64,000 nucleotides of DNA from Pseudomonas sp. GD03944. Lineage in GTDB: Bacteria > Pseudomonadota > Gammaproteobacteria > Pseudomonadales > Pseudomonadaceae. Location: the NCBI RefSeq assembly GCF_029839275.1, contig NZ_JAOCAH010000019.1:22698-86697 (forward strand), given 5' to 3'. A program made the translations under genes and the position numbers. How positions within the stretch are numbered: position 1 is the stretch's first letter; each line of letters starts with the position of its first letter. Of this stretch, positions 24,249 to 32,650 are shown piece by piece. Below the pieces are notes generated by a model. The model did no database searches. It was not told the DNA's origin and was given only the letters and a program-made list of their open reading frames with translations.

Positions 24249-25592
24249 ATGACTGCCTTCAAGATCCTTCCCCTCGTCCTTGGCCTGCTGACCGCCTGCA
24301 CCCTGGTACAGGCCAAGGAAAACGACCCGGCGCGCCTGGACGGCCCGCTCACCCCCGTGGGCGCCGAACGCGCGGGCAACGCCGACGGCAGCATTCCGGC
24401 CTGGGACGGCGGCATGAAGCCGGGCGTGGCGGCGGTCAGTGCCAATGGTGACTACACCGATCCGTTCGCCGGCGAGCAGCCGCTGTTCGTGATCACCAAC
24501 GCCAACCTGGCCCAGTACAAGGACCAGCTGAGCCCCGGCCAGCAGGCCCTGTTCGCCCGTTACGCGGACTACCGCATGGCGGTGTATCCGACCCACCGCA
24601 GTGCCACGCTGCCCCAGGCCTACCTCGATGAAAGCCGCAAGAACCTGGAGCAGGTGACGCTCACCGACGAGGGCAACGGCCTGGACGGCTACCACTTCGG
24701 CGTGCCTTTTCCACAGCCCACCGAAGGCCTGGAGGTGATGTGGAACCACCTCACGCGCTACCGCGGTGGCTCGATCCGGCGCCAGTTCTCCTCGGCGACG
24801 GTGCAGGAGCGGGGCGACTACACGGTGGTCAGTTCCCACGGCCTGACGGTGTTCCGGGAGAACATCAGCGACCTGGACCCGAGCGAGAACCTGCTGCTGC
24901 TCAACCGCGTGCGCACCACGGCGCCCTCGCGCTATGCCGGGGAAGTGACCCTGGTGCACGAGCCGCTCAACCTGGTGGCCGGCGTGCGCTCGGCCTGGCA
25001 GTACAACCCGGGCCAGCGGCGTGTGCGCCGGGCACCGACCGTGGCCTACGACAGCAGCGCCCGCTACAGCTTCGGCCAGGTGGTCGCCGACAGCGTCGAC
25101 GGCTACAACGGGGCGCCCGACCGTTACCAGTGGGCGCTGCAGGGCAAGCGCGAAATGCTGATTCCTTACAACGCCTACCGCATGGCCAGCAAGCAGACCC
25201 CCTACAGCGAACTGCTGAAGCCGGGTTACCTCAACCCTGAGCACGCGCGCTACGAGAAGCACCGCGTGTGGGTCGTCGAAGCCACCCTCAAGCCGGGGGC
25301 GCGCCATGTGTACGCCAAGCGCCGCTTCTACCTCGACGAGGACACCTGGCAGATCGTGGCCGCGGACATCTATGACAGCCGCGGCGAGCTGTGGCGCAGC
25401 TACGAATCGCACATCGCCATGCTGCATGACATCCAGCTGCCGCTCACCGTGGCCGAAGCGACCTACGACGTGATCTCCGGGCGCTATGCGGTCAACTACC
25501 TGACCAACGAAGTCACCGCCAAGGCGCAGTACGGCGAGACCCTGTCGAAGACCGAGTTCACGCCGGCGCAGCTCAAGCGCCTGGGCAAGTAG
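24249..25592 (+). CDS. DUF1329 periplasmic/outer-membrane protein (LolB/LolA-like fold)
   Basis: A 447-residue exported protein with a signal peptide ending at VQAKE (about residue 22). It has the DUF1329 hallmarks LTPVGAERAGNADGSIPAWDGG and, near the end, the KRRFYLDEDTWQIVAADIYDSRGELWR strand pair that resembles lipoprotein-localisation proteins. DUF1329 and DUF1302 form a conserved pair in catabolic clusters for hydrophobic compounds; together they are thought to move substrate across or off the outer membrane. Translationally coupled to the DUF1302 gene. A perfect stem-loop terminator follows before the alkylsulfatase. Confidence 0.9.
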   Translation: MTAFKILPLVLGLLTACTLVQAKENDPARLDGPLTPVGAERAGNADGSIPAWDGGMKPGVAAVSANGDYTDPFAGEQPLFVITNANLAQYKDQLSPGQQALFARYADYRMAVYPTHRSATLPQAYLDESRKNLEQVTLTDEGNGLDGYHFGVPFPQPTEGLEVMWNHLTRYRGGSIRRQFSSATVQERGDYTVVSSHGLTVFRENISDLDPSENLLLLNRVRTTAPSRYAGEVTLVHEPLNLVAGVRSAWQYNPGQRRVRRAPTVAYDSSARYSFGQVVADSVDGYNGAPDRYQWALQGKREMLIPYNAYRMASKQTPYSELLKPGYLNPEHARYEKHRVWVVEATLKPGARHVYAKRRFYLDEDTWQIVAADIYDSRGELWRSYESHIAMLHDIQLPLTVAEATYDVISGRYAVNYLTNEVTAKAQYGETLSKTEFTPAQLKRLGK

Positions 25593-25640
25593 CGGCCAGC
25601 CGCCTGGCCGACCGGTTTGGCGACCACGCATCGCCAAAGT

Positions 25641-25676
25641 CGGCGCCCTTCGGGGCGCCGGCATTTTGCATTTTTC
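25641..25676 (+). terminator. Intrinsic terminator between DUF1329 and sdsA1
   Basis: An 8-bp perfect stem (CGGCGCCC / GGGCGCCG) with a TTCG tetraloop at 25641-25660 is followed by a T-rich tract (GCATTTTGCATTTTT). It ends only 7 bases before the sdsA1 start codon, so it must limit read-through into sdsA1. Confidence 0.85.
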
Positions 25677-25682
25677 TCAGCA

Positions 25683-27659
25683 ATGGATATGACCATGCCT
25701 CTCTTTCGCCTCAGTGCCCTGACCCTGGCCCTCATCGCCTTCGGGGCCCATGCCGAGCAGCCGGTCGCGGCCAAGCCTGCCACCGCTATCACCCAGCAGC
25801 GCAACCAGGCCTGGCTGCAACGCCTGCCGTTCGAAGACCGGGCCGATTTCGACAGCGCCCGGCGCGGCCTGATCGAACCCTTCGACGGGGTGATCCGCAA
25901 CGCCGATGGCAAACCGGTGTGGAACCGCATGGCGTACAACTTCCTCGACGGCAACGATGCCCCGGCCAGCGTCAACCCCAGCCTCTGGCGCATCGCCCAG
26001 CTCAACAACATCGCCGGCCTGTTCGAGGTGCGCGAGCGCGTCTACCAGATCCGCGGCATGGACCTGTCGAACATGACCCTGATCGAGGGCGACAGCGGGC
26101 TGATCATCATCGATCCGCTGATCAGCACCGAGACCGCCCGCGCCGGCCTCGAGCTGTACTACAAGCACCGTCCGCGCAAGCCGGTGGTCGCGGTGATCTA
26201 CAGCCATTCCCATGTCGATCACTTCGGTGGCGTGCGCGGGGTGATCGACGAGGCCGACGTGAAGGCCGGCAAGGTCAAGGTGATCGCCCCGGAAGGCTTC
26301 TACGAGCACGCCGTCAGCGAGAACGTGCTGGCCGGGCCGGCGATGATGCGCCGCGCCCAGTACATGTACGGCGCCGTGCTGCCGCGTGGCGAGCGCGGCC
26401 AGGTCGATGCCGGCCTGGGCAAGGGCACGCCGGTCAATGCGACGGTCACGCTGATCGCCCCGACCGACCTGATCGTCGAGCCGCTGGAAACCCACGAGGT
26501 CGATGGCGTGACCATCGAATTCCAGCTCACGCCGGGGACCGAGGCACCGGCGGAAATGAACATGTATTTCCCCCAGTTCAAGACCCTGTGCATGGCCGAG
26601 AACGCCACCCACACCCAGCACAACGTGCTGACCCTGCGCGGTGCCCTGGTGCGCGACGCCAAGGTCTGGGCCCATTACCTGGACGAGGCCCTGGTGCGTT
26701 ACGGCGAAGAGGCCGAAGTGCTGTTCGCCCAGCACCACTGGCCGACCTGGGGCGGCGACAAGATCCGCGACTACCTGGCCGATCAGCGCGACATGTATGC
26801 CTTCCTCGACAGCCAGACGTTGCGCCTGATCAACCAGGGCCTGACGCCCACCGAGATATCCACCGAGCTGGCCTCGCTGCCGCCGCGCCTGGCCAGCAAG
26901 TGGTACAGCCGCGACTACTACGGCTCGCTCAGCCACAACGTGCGCGCGGTGTACCAGCGCTACATGGGCTTCTACGACGGCAACCCGGCCAACCTCGACC
27001 CGCTGCCGCCGGAAGACGCCGGCCGCCGCTACGTGGCGGTGATGGGCGGCGCCGAGGCCGTGCTGACCGCGGCGCGCCAGGCCTTCGAAAAAGGCGACTA
27101 CCGCTGGGCGGCGCAACTGCTCAACCACCTGGTGTTCGCCGAGCCGGACAACGCCCAGGCGCGCGCGCTGCAGGCCGACACCCTGGAGCAGCTGGGTTAC
27201 CAGAGCGAGAACGCCACCTGGCGCAACGTCTACCTGAGCGGCGCCCACGAGCTGCGCCAGGGCGTGGCCGAAGGCCGGGCACGCAACGGTGCCCCGGACA
27301 TGGTGCGGGCCCTGACGCCGAGCATGTTCTTCGATTACCTGGCCGTGCGCATCGACGCCATGAAGGAAGCCGACCGCGACCTGCTGATCAACTGGCGCTT
27401 CACCGACCTGGGCGAGGCGTACGCGCTGACCCTGCGCAATGGCGTGCTGACCCACCGCAAGGATTCGCGCCACGCCCGGGCCGACATCGACGTGAGCATG
27501 AGCAAGGCGCTGCTCGACCGCATCGCCCTCAAGGAAACCGGTTTCCTCAAGGAAGCGACCATCGGTGGCATCGAGATCGAGGGCGGGCGCGTGCAACTGC
27601 TCAAACTGCTCGGCGGCCTGGACGAGGCGAACCCGCAGTTCAACCTGGTCACGCCATGA
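25683..27659 (+). CDS. sdsA1: SdsA1-type secreted alkylsulfatase (metallo-beta-lactamase fold)
   Basis: A 658-residue protein, the same length as P. aeruginosa SdsA1, which hydrolyses SDS and related primary alkyl sulfates to alcohol plus sulfate. A signal peptide ends at GAHAEQ (residue ~24). The binuclear zinc site is complete: HSHVDH at 175-180, GTEAPAEMN and CMAENATHTQHN acidic/histidine ligands, and FAQHHWP. A helical dimerisation domain and a C-terminal SCP2-like domain (LINWRFTDLGEAYALTLRNG) follow, as in SdsA1. The first of three nearby ATGs (25683, 25689, 25695) was chosen; none has a Shine-Dalgarno sequence, and a terminator ends just upstream. It would use sulfate esters as carbon or sulfur source. 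Confidence 0.92.
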   Translation: MDMTMPLFRLSALTLALIAFGAHAEQPVAAKPATAITQQRNQAWLQRLPFEDRADFDSARRGLIEPFDGVIRNADGKPVWNRMAYNFLDGNDAPASVNPSLWRIAQLNNIAGLFEVRERVYQIRGMDLSNMTLIEGDSGLIIIDPLISTETARAGLELYYKHRPRKPVVAVIYSHSHVDHFGGVRGVIDEADVKAGKVKVIAPEGFYEHAVSENVLAGPAMMRRAQYMYGAVLPRGERGQVDAGLGKGTPVNATVTLIAPTDLIVEPLETHEVDGVTIEFQLTPGTEAPAEMNMYFPQFKTLCMAENATHTQHNVLTLRGALVRDAKVWAHYLDEALVRYGEEAEVLFAQHHWPTWGGDKIRDYLADQRDMYAFLDSQTLRLINQGLTPTEISTELASLPPRLASKWYSRDYYGSLSHNVRAVYQRYMGFYDGNPANLDPLPPEDAGRRYVAVMGGAEAVLTAARQAFEKGDYRWAAQLLNHLVFAEPDNAQARALQADTLEQLGYQSENATWRNVYLSGAHELRQGVAEGRARNGAPDMVRALTPSMFFDYLAVRIDAMKEADRDLLINWRFTDLGEAYALTLRNGVLTHRKDSRHARADIDVSMSKALLDRIALKETGFLKEATIGGIEIEGGRVQLLKLLGGLDEANPQFNLVTP

Positions 27660-27688
27660 GGCATTGAACCAGGACGGTTGCGGTCTCC

Positions 27689-27785
27689 CTGTAGGAGCGG
27701 ACTTGTCCGCGAGCTTTTTCTTGGGCCGGCAGATCAATGTCAGCCCCAAGACCGCCGAGCTCGCGGCTGAAGCCGCGCCTACAGG
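27689..27785. repeat. Inverted pair of Pseudomonas REP elements
   Basis: TGTAGGAGCGGACTTGTCCG at the left (27689-27713) and its imperfect inverse, with TCGCGGCTGAAGCCGCGCCT (27760-27785), at the right form a classic REP pair. They occupy the space between two convergent genes, the usual place, and may act as 3' stabiliser or bidirectional terminator. Confidence 0.85.
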
Positions 27786-27810
27786 GGGCGCCGTCTGAAC
27801 CATTGCCCGT

Positions 27811-29205
27811 TCAGGGTAGGGTCTCGATGACGGGCGGCAGCCAGCGTTGTTCCAGCACCTCGGGCAGCGGCCAGTACAGGCGCAGGAACAGGTTGAACGG
27901 CCCCTGCGGTGCCGGCAGCCAGTTGCGACGCTGTGTCTCCTCGGTCGGCGGTTCGTGCTGGATATGGATGTCCAGCGAGCCGTCGGCGTTGTAGTGCAGG
28001 TCATCGCGGTCGCCCAGGGCGTAGCGGTTCAGCGGGTTGGCCGACAGCAGCTGGCGTTCGTCATACAGCGTCAGCGACCAGAAGGCCCGCGCCGGCGGCA
28101 GCTGGTCGGCGGCGAAGTGCAGCACGTAACGCTGCTGGCCCGACAGTGGCTGGCCCTGCGCATCGACATGCAGGTTGGGGTAGATGGCGTCGTCAGGTGC
28201 GTTGGCCCCCAGCCCGATCTTCGCGACCACCGCCCGTTGCTGGTAGCGGGTGCCGTATTCGCCCAGGGTGTAGCCGATTCGCCACCCGTTGTAGGTCTTG
28301 CCCTGTTCCATCAGACGCTGGGCATCGTCGAGCAGGGCGACCACCCTGGCGTAACCGATCCGGCTGCCCAGGCGCTGCAGCGGGGATTGTGCCAGGTGGC
28401 AGTCATCCTCCAGCAAACCGGCTGCGCGTAGGCGCGCGAGCATGGGCGCGTCTTCGGGGCGGGCCGGGTTCACCTGCAGCAACTGGCAGAAGGTGGTGAA
28501 GAAGGTTTCGCGGTTCCAGCCGGCCAGTTGCCGGTCCGGCCCCCTGTCGCGCTGCAGGGGCGGCAGCGGTGCCATCTCGGGCGCAAGTGCGGTGCGCGGC
28601 TGGCCCTGCCAGGCACTGAGCGGCATGAGGCGAAAGCGGTCCTGCAGTGCGTGGATCTCGGCGTAGTCGTCGGGGCCGCGGCTCTGGATACGGCCGATCA
28701 TCCACGCCAGCTGGGTCGGGATGCGGATCAACTGCATGCCCGGCGGCACGTCGCCCTGCCAGGAGGGGCCGGCGACCAGGAAAGTCTGGGCGCCGCTGCC
28801 GGTGGTGCGGGTGCCGGGGCTGCTGACCACGTTGGTCCAGGCGTCCATGATCGGCATCATGTAGTAGTGCCCGGTGGTGTCGGGGATGTCCATGACCACC
28901 GGTTCCTGTCGCAGGTCGAAGTGCACGATGCTGTACAGGGTGTCGACGTTTGGCGACACCACACTGTTGAAGCGGGCATCCGGGAAGCGTCGGCTGTGGC
29001 GGAAGGCGTTGACGGCCGTGGTGCCGAGTAATTGCTGGTGCTGCTTGGTCAGCTCCATCAGCACCAGCGGGTAGGCGAACAGGTAGGCCTGCGCCGTCTC
29101 CCTGGCCTGCTGCACCACCGAGTAGGCCGTCAGGCTGCCGGCGAGCGTGGCGGCAGCGGTGAACCCGAGGGCCCAGCGGGTCTTTCTGCCAAGATTCATG
29201 GGCAC
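27811..29205 (-). CDS. DUF1254/DUF1214-domain protein
   Basis: A 464-residue protein with an N-terminal hydrophobic signal-anchor (ALGFTAAATLAGSLTAY). It has the DUF1254 domain first (AQAYLFAYPLVLMELTKQ, then NSVVSPNVDTLYSIVHFDL and TGHYYMMPIMDAWTNV) and the DUF1214 domain near the end (FWSLTLYDERQLLSANPLNRYALGDR). The pair is widespread and of unknown biochemical function, often beside alkylsulfatase or ester-degradation genes. It converges on sdsA1 across a REP pair and is followed upstream by two DUF202 genes, without evident operon linkage (130 bp gap). Confidence 0.9.
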   Translation of the reverse strand: MPMNLGRKTRWALGFTAAATLAGSLTAYSVVQQARETAQAYLFAYPLVLMELTKQHQQLLGTTAVNAFRHSRRFPDARFNSVVSPNVDTLYSIVHFDLRQEPVVMDIPDTTGHYYMMPIMDAWTNVVSSPGTRTTGSGAQTFLVAGPSWQGDVPPGMQLIRIPTQLAWMIGRIQSRGPDDYAEIHALQDRFRLMPLSAWQGQPRTALAPEMAPLPPLQRDRGPDRQLAGWNRETFFTTFCQLLQVNPARPEDAPMLARLRAAGLLEDDCHLAQSPLQRLGSRIGYARVVALLDDAQRLMEQGKTYNGWRIGYTLGEYGTRYQQRAVVAKIGLGANAPDDAIYPNLHVDAQGQPLSGQQRYVLHFAADQLPPARAFWSLTLYDERQLLSANPLNRYALGDRDDLHYNADGSLDIHIQHEPPTEETQRRNWLPAPQGPFNLFLRLYWPLPEVLEQRWLPPVIETLP

Positions 29206-29335
29206 ATCCTCCTGAGCTGCAGGTGGACGTGTGGGGCCGCGAGGGGCCGTTCCGAAGGGTTGTTCATTGTTGTTATCTCCGGTGGTGAAACCCCTGCCGG
29301 CAAGCCGACAGAGGGGGCGAGCGACGCACGGGGCG

Positions 29336-29647
29336 TCAGGGAAGGGGAATCGTCAGCGCCCGGAACATCGCCAGCGTGGCCATCGCCACCAGCAGCAGGC
29401 CGGTGGCGAATACCAGGTAGGGGCGCGCCCGGCCGCATTCATCGCGCAGCATCGCCAGGCTGTGCCGGTAACTGCGCTGCTGGTGCAACCAGAGCCCGCC
29501 TGCGGTGGCCAGGGCGATCAGCGTCACCGCGATGTCCAGGCCGCGCAGGGCCAGGCAGGCGATCACCAGCAACGACAGTTGCGTGCGACGCCACGCCAGC
29601 TCTGTGCGCTCGGCTTGCAGGCCGGGATCGACCGAGGCGTCAGCCAT
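29336..29647 (-). CDS. DUF202-family small membrane protein (second of pair)
   Basis: A 103-residue inner-membrane protein with the DUF202 motif QAERTELAWRRTQLSLL at the start and three hydrophobic segments (LLVIACLALRGLDI, VTLIALATAGGLWL, LVFATGLLLVAMATLAM). DUF202/YidG-YidH proteins have no defined role. It overlaps the end of the preceding DUF202 gene by 8 bases, so the two are translationally coupled and may form a heteromeric membrane complex. Confidence 0.85.
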   Translation of the reverse strand: MADASVDPGLQAERTELAWRRTQLSLLVIACLALRGLDIAVTLIALATAGGLWLHQQRSYRHSLAMLRDECGRARPYLVFATGLLLVAMATLAMFRALTIPLP

Positions 29648-30023
29648 GCCAGCGGGGCCAGAACAGGCCGACCATGACCAGGGCGGTCAGGCAGCAGCCC
29701 AGCGCCAGAAGCGGCACCAGTACGGGCAGTGGCAGGGCGTGGCGATGCCGCAGGGCGCGCTCGACGGCCAGCCAGCGCAGGCAGGCGCCGGCGCCGACCA
29801 GGATGCTCAGCGACAACAGGCTCAGCGTCAGGGTCAGCCGCAGCAGCGGTTCGAATGCATTGCCGGCGAAGGTTTCCACGGCGATGCCGCCGCCGAGCAG
29901 GGCCAGGGCCGTGCGTATCCAGGCCAGGAAAGTACGCTCGTTGGCCAGGGTGAAGCGCGGGTCGGGTTCGTCGCCACCGAGCAGACGTTCGCTCAGTGGC
30001 TTGCAGGGTGTGGGCGTGTGCAT
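29640..30023 (-). CDS. YidH-type DUF202 membrane protein (first of pair)
   Basis: A 127-residue protein starting MHTPTPCKPLSERL, with the DUF202 signature DPRFTLANERTFLAWIRTALALLGGGIAVE (shown here across positions ~21-50) and three membrane helices. The ATG at 30023 is used because the signature starts soon after it; a longer frame to 30161 adds a basic, low-quality leader. Couples into the next DUF202 gene by an 8-base overlap. The pair lies between the DUF1254 gene and the divergent LysR gene, 330 bp from the LysR start. Confidence 0.85.
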   Translation of the reverse strand: MHTPTPCKPLSERLLGGDEPDPRFTLANERTFLAWIRTALALLGGGIAVETFAGNAFEPLLRLTLTLSLLSLSILVGAGACLRWLAVERALRHRHALPLPVLVPLLALGCCLTALVMVGLFWPRWHG

Positions 30024-30300
30024 GTCAGTCCGAAAAAAGACGCCGCCGGCCCGGGGAGACCGACGACGTAAAGAGCGTAGGTACGGCGCGACGATGGGGG
30101 TGAAACCAGGCCGTGGCAGGTTCATGTCCGGGCGTTCCTCATCCACCGGGGGAGGCGACATTCGAGTGCAAAAGAACGGCCGGCGGGTGCCGCCTGAACC
30201 GGCGCCTCGTCGCGCCTCGGGCTGTAATGTTGCGTTGCGAAAACTCCCTTCGCGTCCGCGTTTCGGGGATACTAGGGACGCACGAAAAACCCCACAAATA

Positions 30301-30318
30301 GGGTCTTCGGATAGACCC
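30301..30318. promoter_or_regulatory. Inverted repeat upstream of the LysR gene
   Basis: GGGTCT-TCGGAT-AGACCC is a perfect 6-bp-arm inverted repeat, 35 bp before the LysR start codon, containing a T-N11-A spacing of LysR-type sites. It is a candidate autoregulatory site; no copy of it was seen in the duplicated promoters at 20824 and 35390. Confidence 0.45.
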
Positions 30319-30352
30319 CATAACGCTTCGGCATGGCCCTGGTGAGAACCGC

Positions 30353-31324
30353 ATGACCCTCAAGCAGCTCCGTTATCTGATTGCCATCGCCGAGGCGGGC
30401 AGCTTCTCCGCCGCGGCCAGACGGGCCTACATCGCCCAGCCGGCCCTGAGCCGGCAGATCAGCCTGCTGGAGAGCGAATTGCAGATGCAGTTGCTGGAGC
30501 GCCAGCATGACGGTGTAGCGCTGACCGATGCCGGCCGGCAGCTGTACGAGGTGGCGCGCTCGGTGGTGCAGAAACTCGACTCGGTGAAGGACGAGCTGAC
30601 CTCGACCCGGGGCAATCCCAGGGGGCATGTGTCCATTTCGATTCCGGCCACGGCCTCGGCGCTGCTGTTGCCGGAGATCATCGCCCGGGCCACGGAGAAA
30701 TTCCCCAGCATCAACCTGACCGTTTGCGACGGGCTCACCCGCGAGGGTGGCCAGGCCATCGAACTGGGCAAGGTGGACTTCGGTGTGGTGCCCAACGCCG
30801 AGGAGCTGGAGCACGTGACGGCCGAGCCGATCTTCACCGAAGACCTGTACTGGGTGGGGGATTCGACCGGCAGCCAGGACACCTCGCCCATCACCCTGGC
30901 CGAGGCGGGGGCGACCCGCCTGGTCATGGCGCCGCGGGTGCTGCACCTGCGCCGGCGCATCGAGCAGGCCGCCATGGAAGCGGGGGTGGTACTCAACGTG
31001 GCGTACGAGCAGCAGTCCGCTCCGGGGATCGCCAGCCTGGTGCGCAGTGGGCTGGCGGCGACCATCTGCAACTGGCCGCCCCTGGAAGAACTCTACCAGC
31101 CGACGGCTGCGCGACTGATCGTCGAGCCGCGCATCACCCGTACCGTGTCCATCGCCTATTCGGTGCACAAGCCGCTGTCGTTCGCGGCCTCGTGCATGCG
31201 TGACCTGGTGCGCGGCATCCTGCTGGATGCGGTGCGCACCGGTCGCTGGCGGGGCAGCCTGATCGAGCGCAGCGAGGGTGACGACACTCAGGCGCGCGAG
31301 CCGAGCGCCGGCGCGTCTTCCTGA
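30353..31324 (+). CDS. LysR-family regulator of the catabolic cluster
   Basis: A 323-residue LysR-type regulator. The N-terminal winged helix is canonical (MTLKQLRYLIAIAEAGSFSAAARRAY, with AQPALSRQISLLE), and the C-terminal periplasmic-binding-type sensor spans about residues 90-295 in the CbbR/NAC-like group. It is the only DNA-binding gene inside the 20.8-35.4 kb cluster, so it probably activates one or both of the duplicated promoters, much as SdsB controls sdsA elsewhere. The last 37 bases overlap the end of the convergent MFS gene, giving tail-to-tail antisense transcripts. ATG at 30353 fits the family start. Confidence 0.9.
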   Translation: MTLKQLRYLIAIAEAGSFSAAARRAYIAQPALSRQISLLESELQMQLLERQHDGVALTDAGRQLYEVARSVVQKLDSVKDELTSTRGNPRGHVSISIPATASALLLPEIIARATEKFPSINLTVCDGLTREGGQAIELGKVDFGVVPNAEELEHVTAEPIFTEDLYWVGDSTGSQDTSPITLAEAGATRLVMAPRVLHLRRRIEQAAMEAGVVLNVAYEQQSAPGIASLVRSGLAATICNWPPLEELYQPTAARLIVEPRITRTVSIAYSVHKPLSFAASCMRDLVRGILLDAVRTGRWRGSLIERSEGDDTQAREPSAGASS

Positions 31325-32586
31325 GCCAGGCGCTCACGCGAGCGCTGCGGGTTCATGCTGATCAGGCCGATCAGGCCCGCCACGACCATCACTGCGCCAC
31401 ACACCAGGAAGCCCTGGGCGTAGCCCTCCGGGTGGTCGGCCCCGGCGCCGTGGACCAGCAGGCCGGTGATCACCGGTGCCGAGAGGCCGGCCAGCGAGGC
31501 CACCGCATTGCCGATGGCGAGGATGCCGCCGCGCTGGCTGCTGGGGGTGAACTCGGCGAGCATCGCCGGCCCCACCGAATACATCACCAGGGCCAGGCCA
31601 CCACTGAGGGTCAGGGTGATGATGCGCGTGGTGACGGACAGGTCGGTGAGGATCAGCGACGCCGAGAACAGCCCACCGGCGATCAGACACAGCGAGACGA
31701 AGGCCCCACGCGCCAGGCGCGAGGGAATGCCGCGGCGCATCAGGCGCTGTGACAGCCAGGCCATGAACAGGCTGAGCGGGGTGGTCACCAGCACGAACAT
31801 CACGAACATGTGGCCGGTCTTCAGCGGGTCGATGCCCAGGCCGATCTCCAGGTAGCTGGGCACCCAGGTCAGGGTCAGGGCCAGCGACCAGTTGGCGGCG
31901 AAGTGGCAGGCGTAGTTGCCCAGCACGCTGCCATCGGTGAGCAGACGGCGATAGGGCACGCGGTGGGTGTCCGGGGCCGCCTGGCCGCTGCGCAGGTTAT
32001 CGAGCGTGCCTTCGCGACCCAGCATCAGCCACAGCGCGCACCAGACGAGGCCGATGGCGGCGAGCACCGCGAAGTTGGTGCGCCAGCCGTAGTTCAGGCT
32101 GATCCACGGGATCATCGCACCGGCCACCAGCAGGCCCATGGCGCTGCCAGAGTGGAGCAGGGCGACCGGCAGGCTGCGGCGGTCATCGGGGAACCACTTG
32201 TACAGGGCGTGGGTGGCCACCGGCGAGGCAGGCCCTTCGCCGATACCCAGCAGCACGCGGCAGGCGACGATCATCCACAGCGAGCTGACGAACAGCATCG
32301 GCAGCTGGATCACCGCCCAGAACAGCCCCATGCCGAACAGCAGGGTGCGGGTCGGCCGGCGGTTGGCGAGGAAGCCACCGATCACCGCGGAGACGGCGAA
32401 CAGCCAGTGCAGGGCCCCGCCGATCAGGCCGAATTCGGTGGGCGTCAGGCCCAGTTCCTTGGTCATGGGGACGCCAACCAGGCCGATCACCACCTTGTCG
32501 AGGAAGTTGACCAGCATCATGAAGGCCAGCAGAAAGGCGATCGTCCAGGCCTTGCGCGGTTGGAAGCCCGTTTCTTCTCGGGTCAT
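31288..32586 (-). CDS. MFS transporter, anion:cation symporter (ACS) type
   Basis: A 432-residue inner-membrane protein with twelve hydrophobic segments in two sixes. The N-terminal NFLDKVVIGLVGVPM segment and the loop ANRRPTRTLLFGMGLFWAV are in the ACS/phthalate-permease style (D-R pair, R-x-G loop), followed by GEGPASPVATHALYKWFPDDRR, a signature of carboxylate-importing members. It is the last gene of the minus-strand operon behind acyl-CoA dehydrogenase and ligase, so it likely imports the carboxylic acid that the ligase activates. 3' end overlaps the LysR gene. Confidence 0.88.
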   Translation of the reverse strand: MTREETGFQPRKAWTIAFLLAFMMLVNFLDKVVIGLVGVPMTKELGLTPTEFGLIGGALHWLFAVSAVIGGFLANRRPTRTLLFGMGLFWAVIQLPMLFVSSLWMIVACRVLLGIGEGPASPVATHALYKWFPDDRRSLPVALLHSGSAMGLLVAGAMIPWISLNYGWRTNFAVLAAIGLVWCALWLMLGREGTLDNLRSGQAAPDTHRVPYRRLLTDGSVLGNYACHFAANWSLALTLTWVPSYLEIGLGIDPLKTGHMFVMFVLVTTPLSLFMAWLSQRLMRRGIPSRLARGAFVSLCLIAGGLFSASLILTDLSVTTRIITLTLSGGLALVMYSVGPAMLAEFTPSSQRGGILAIGNAVASLAGLSAPVITGLLVHGAGADHPEGYAQGFLVCGAVMVVAGLIGLISMNPQRSRERLAQEDAPALGSRA

Positions 32587-32650
32587 GGGAGTTCTCTCTT
32601 GTTGTTGTGAGTACCCCGCCCAGCCGAGCGGGCGGGGTGAGGCCGCCTGC

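Noticed and set aside
25677..28004. 775-residue minus-strand open frame over sdsA1
   Set aside because: Overlaps an alkylsulfatase of exact family length and the REP pair; composition is that of an antisense shadow.
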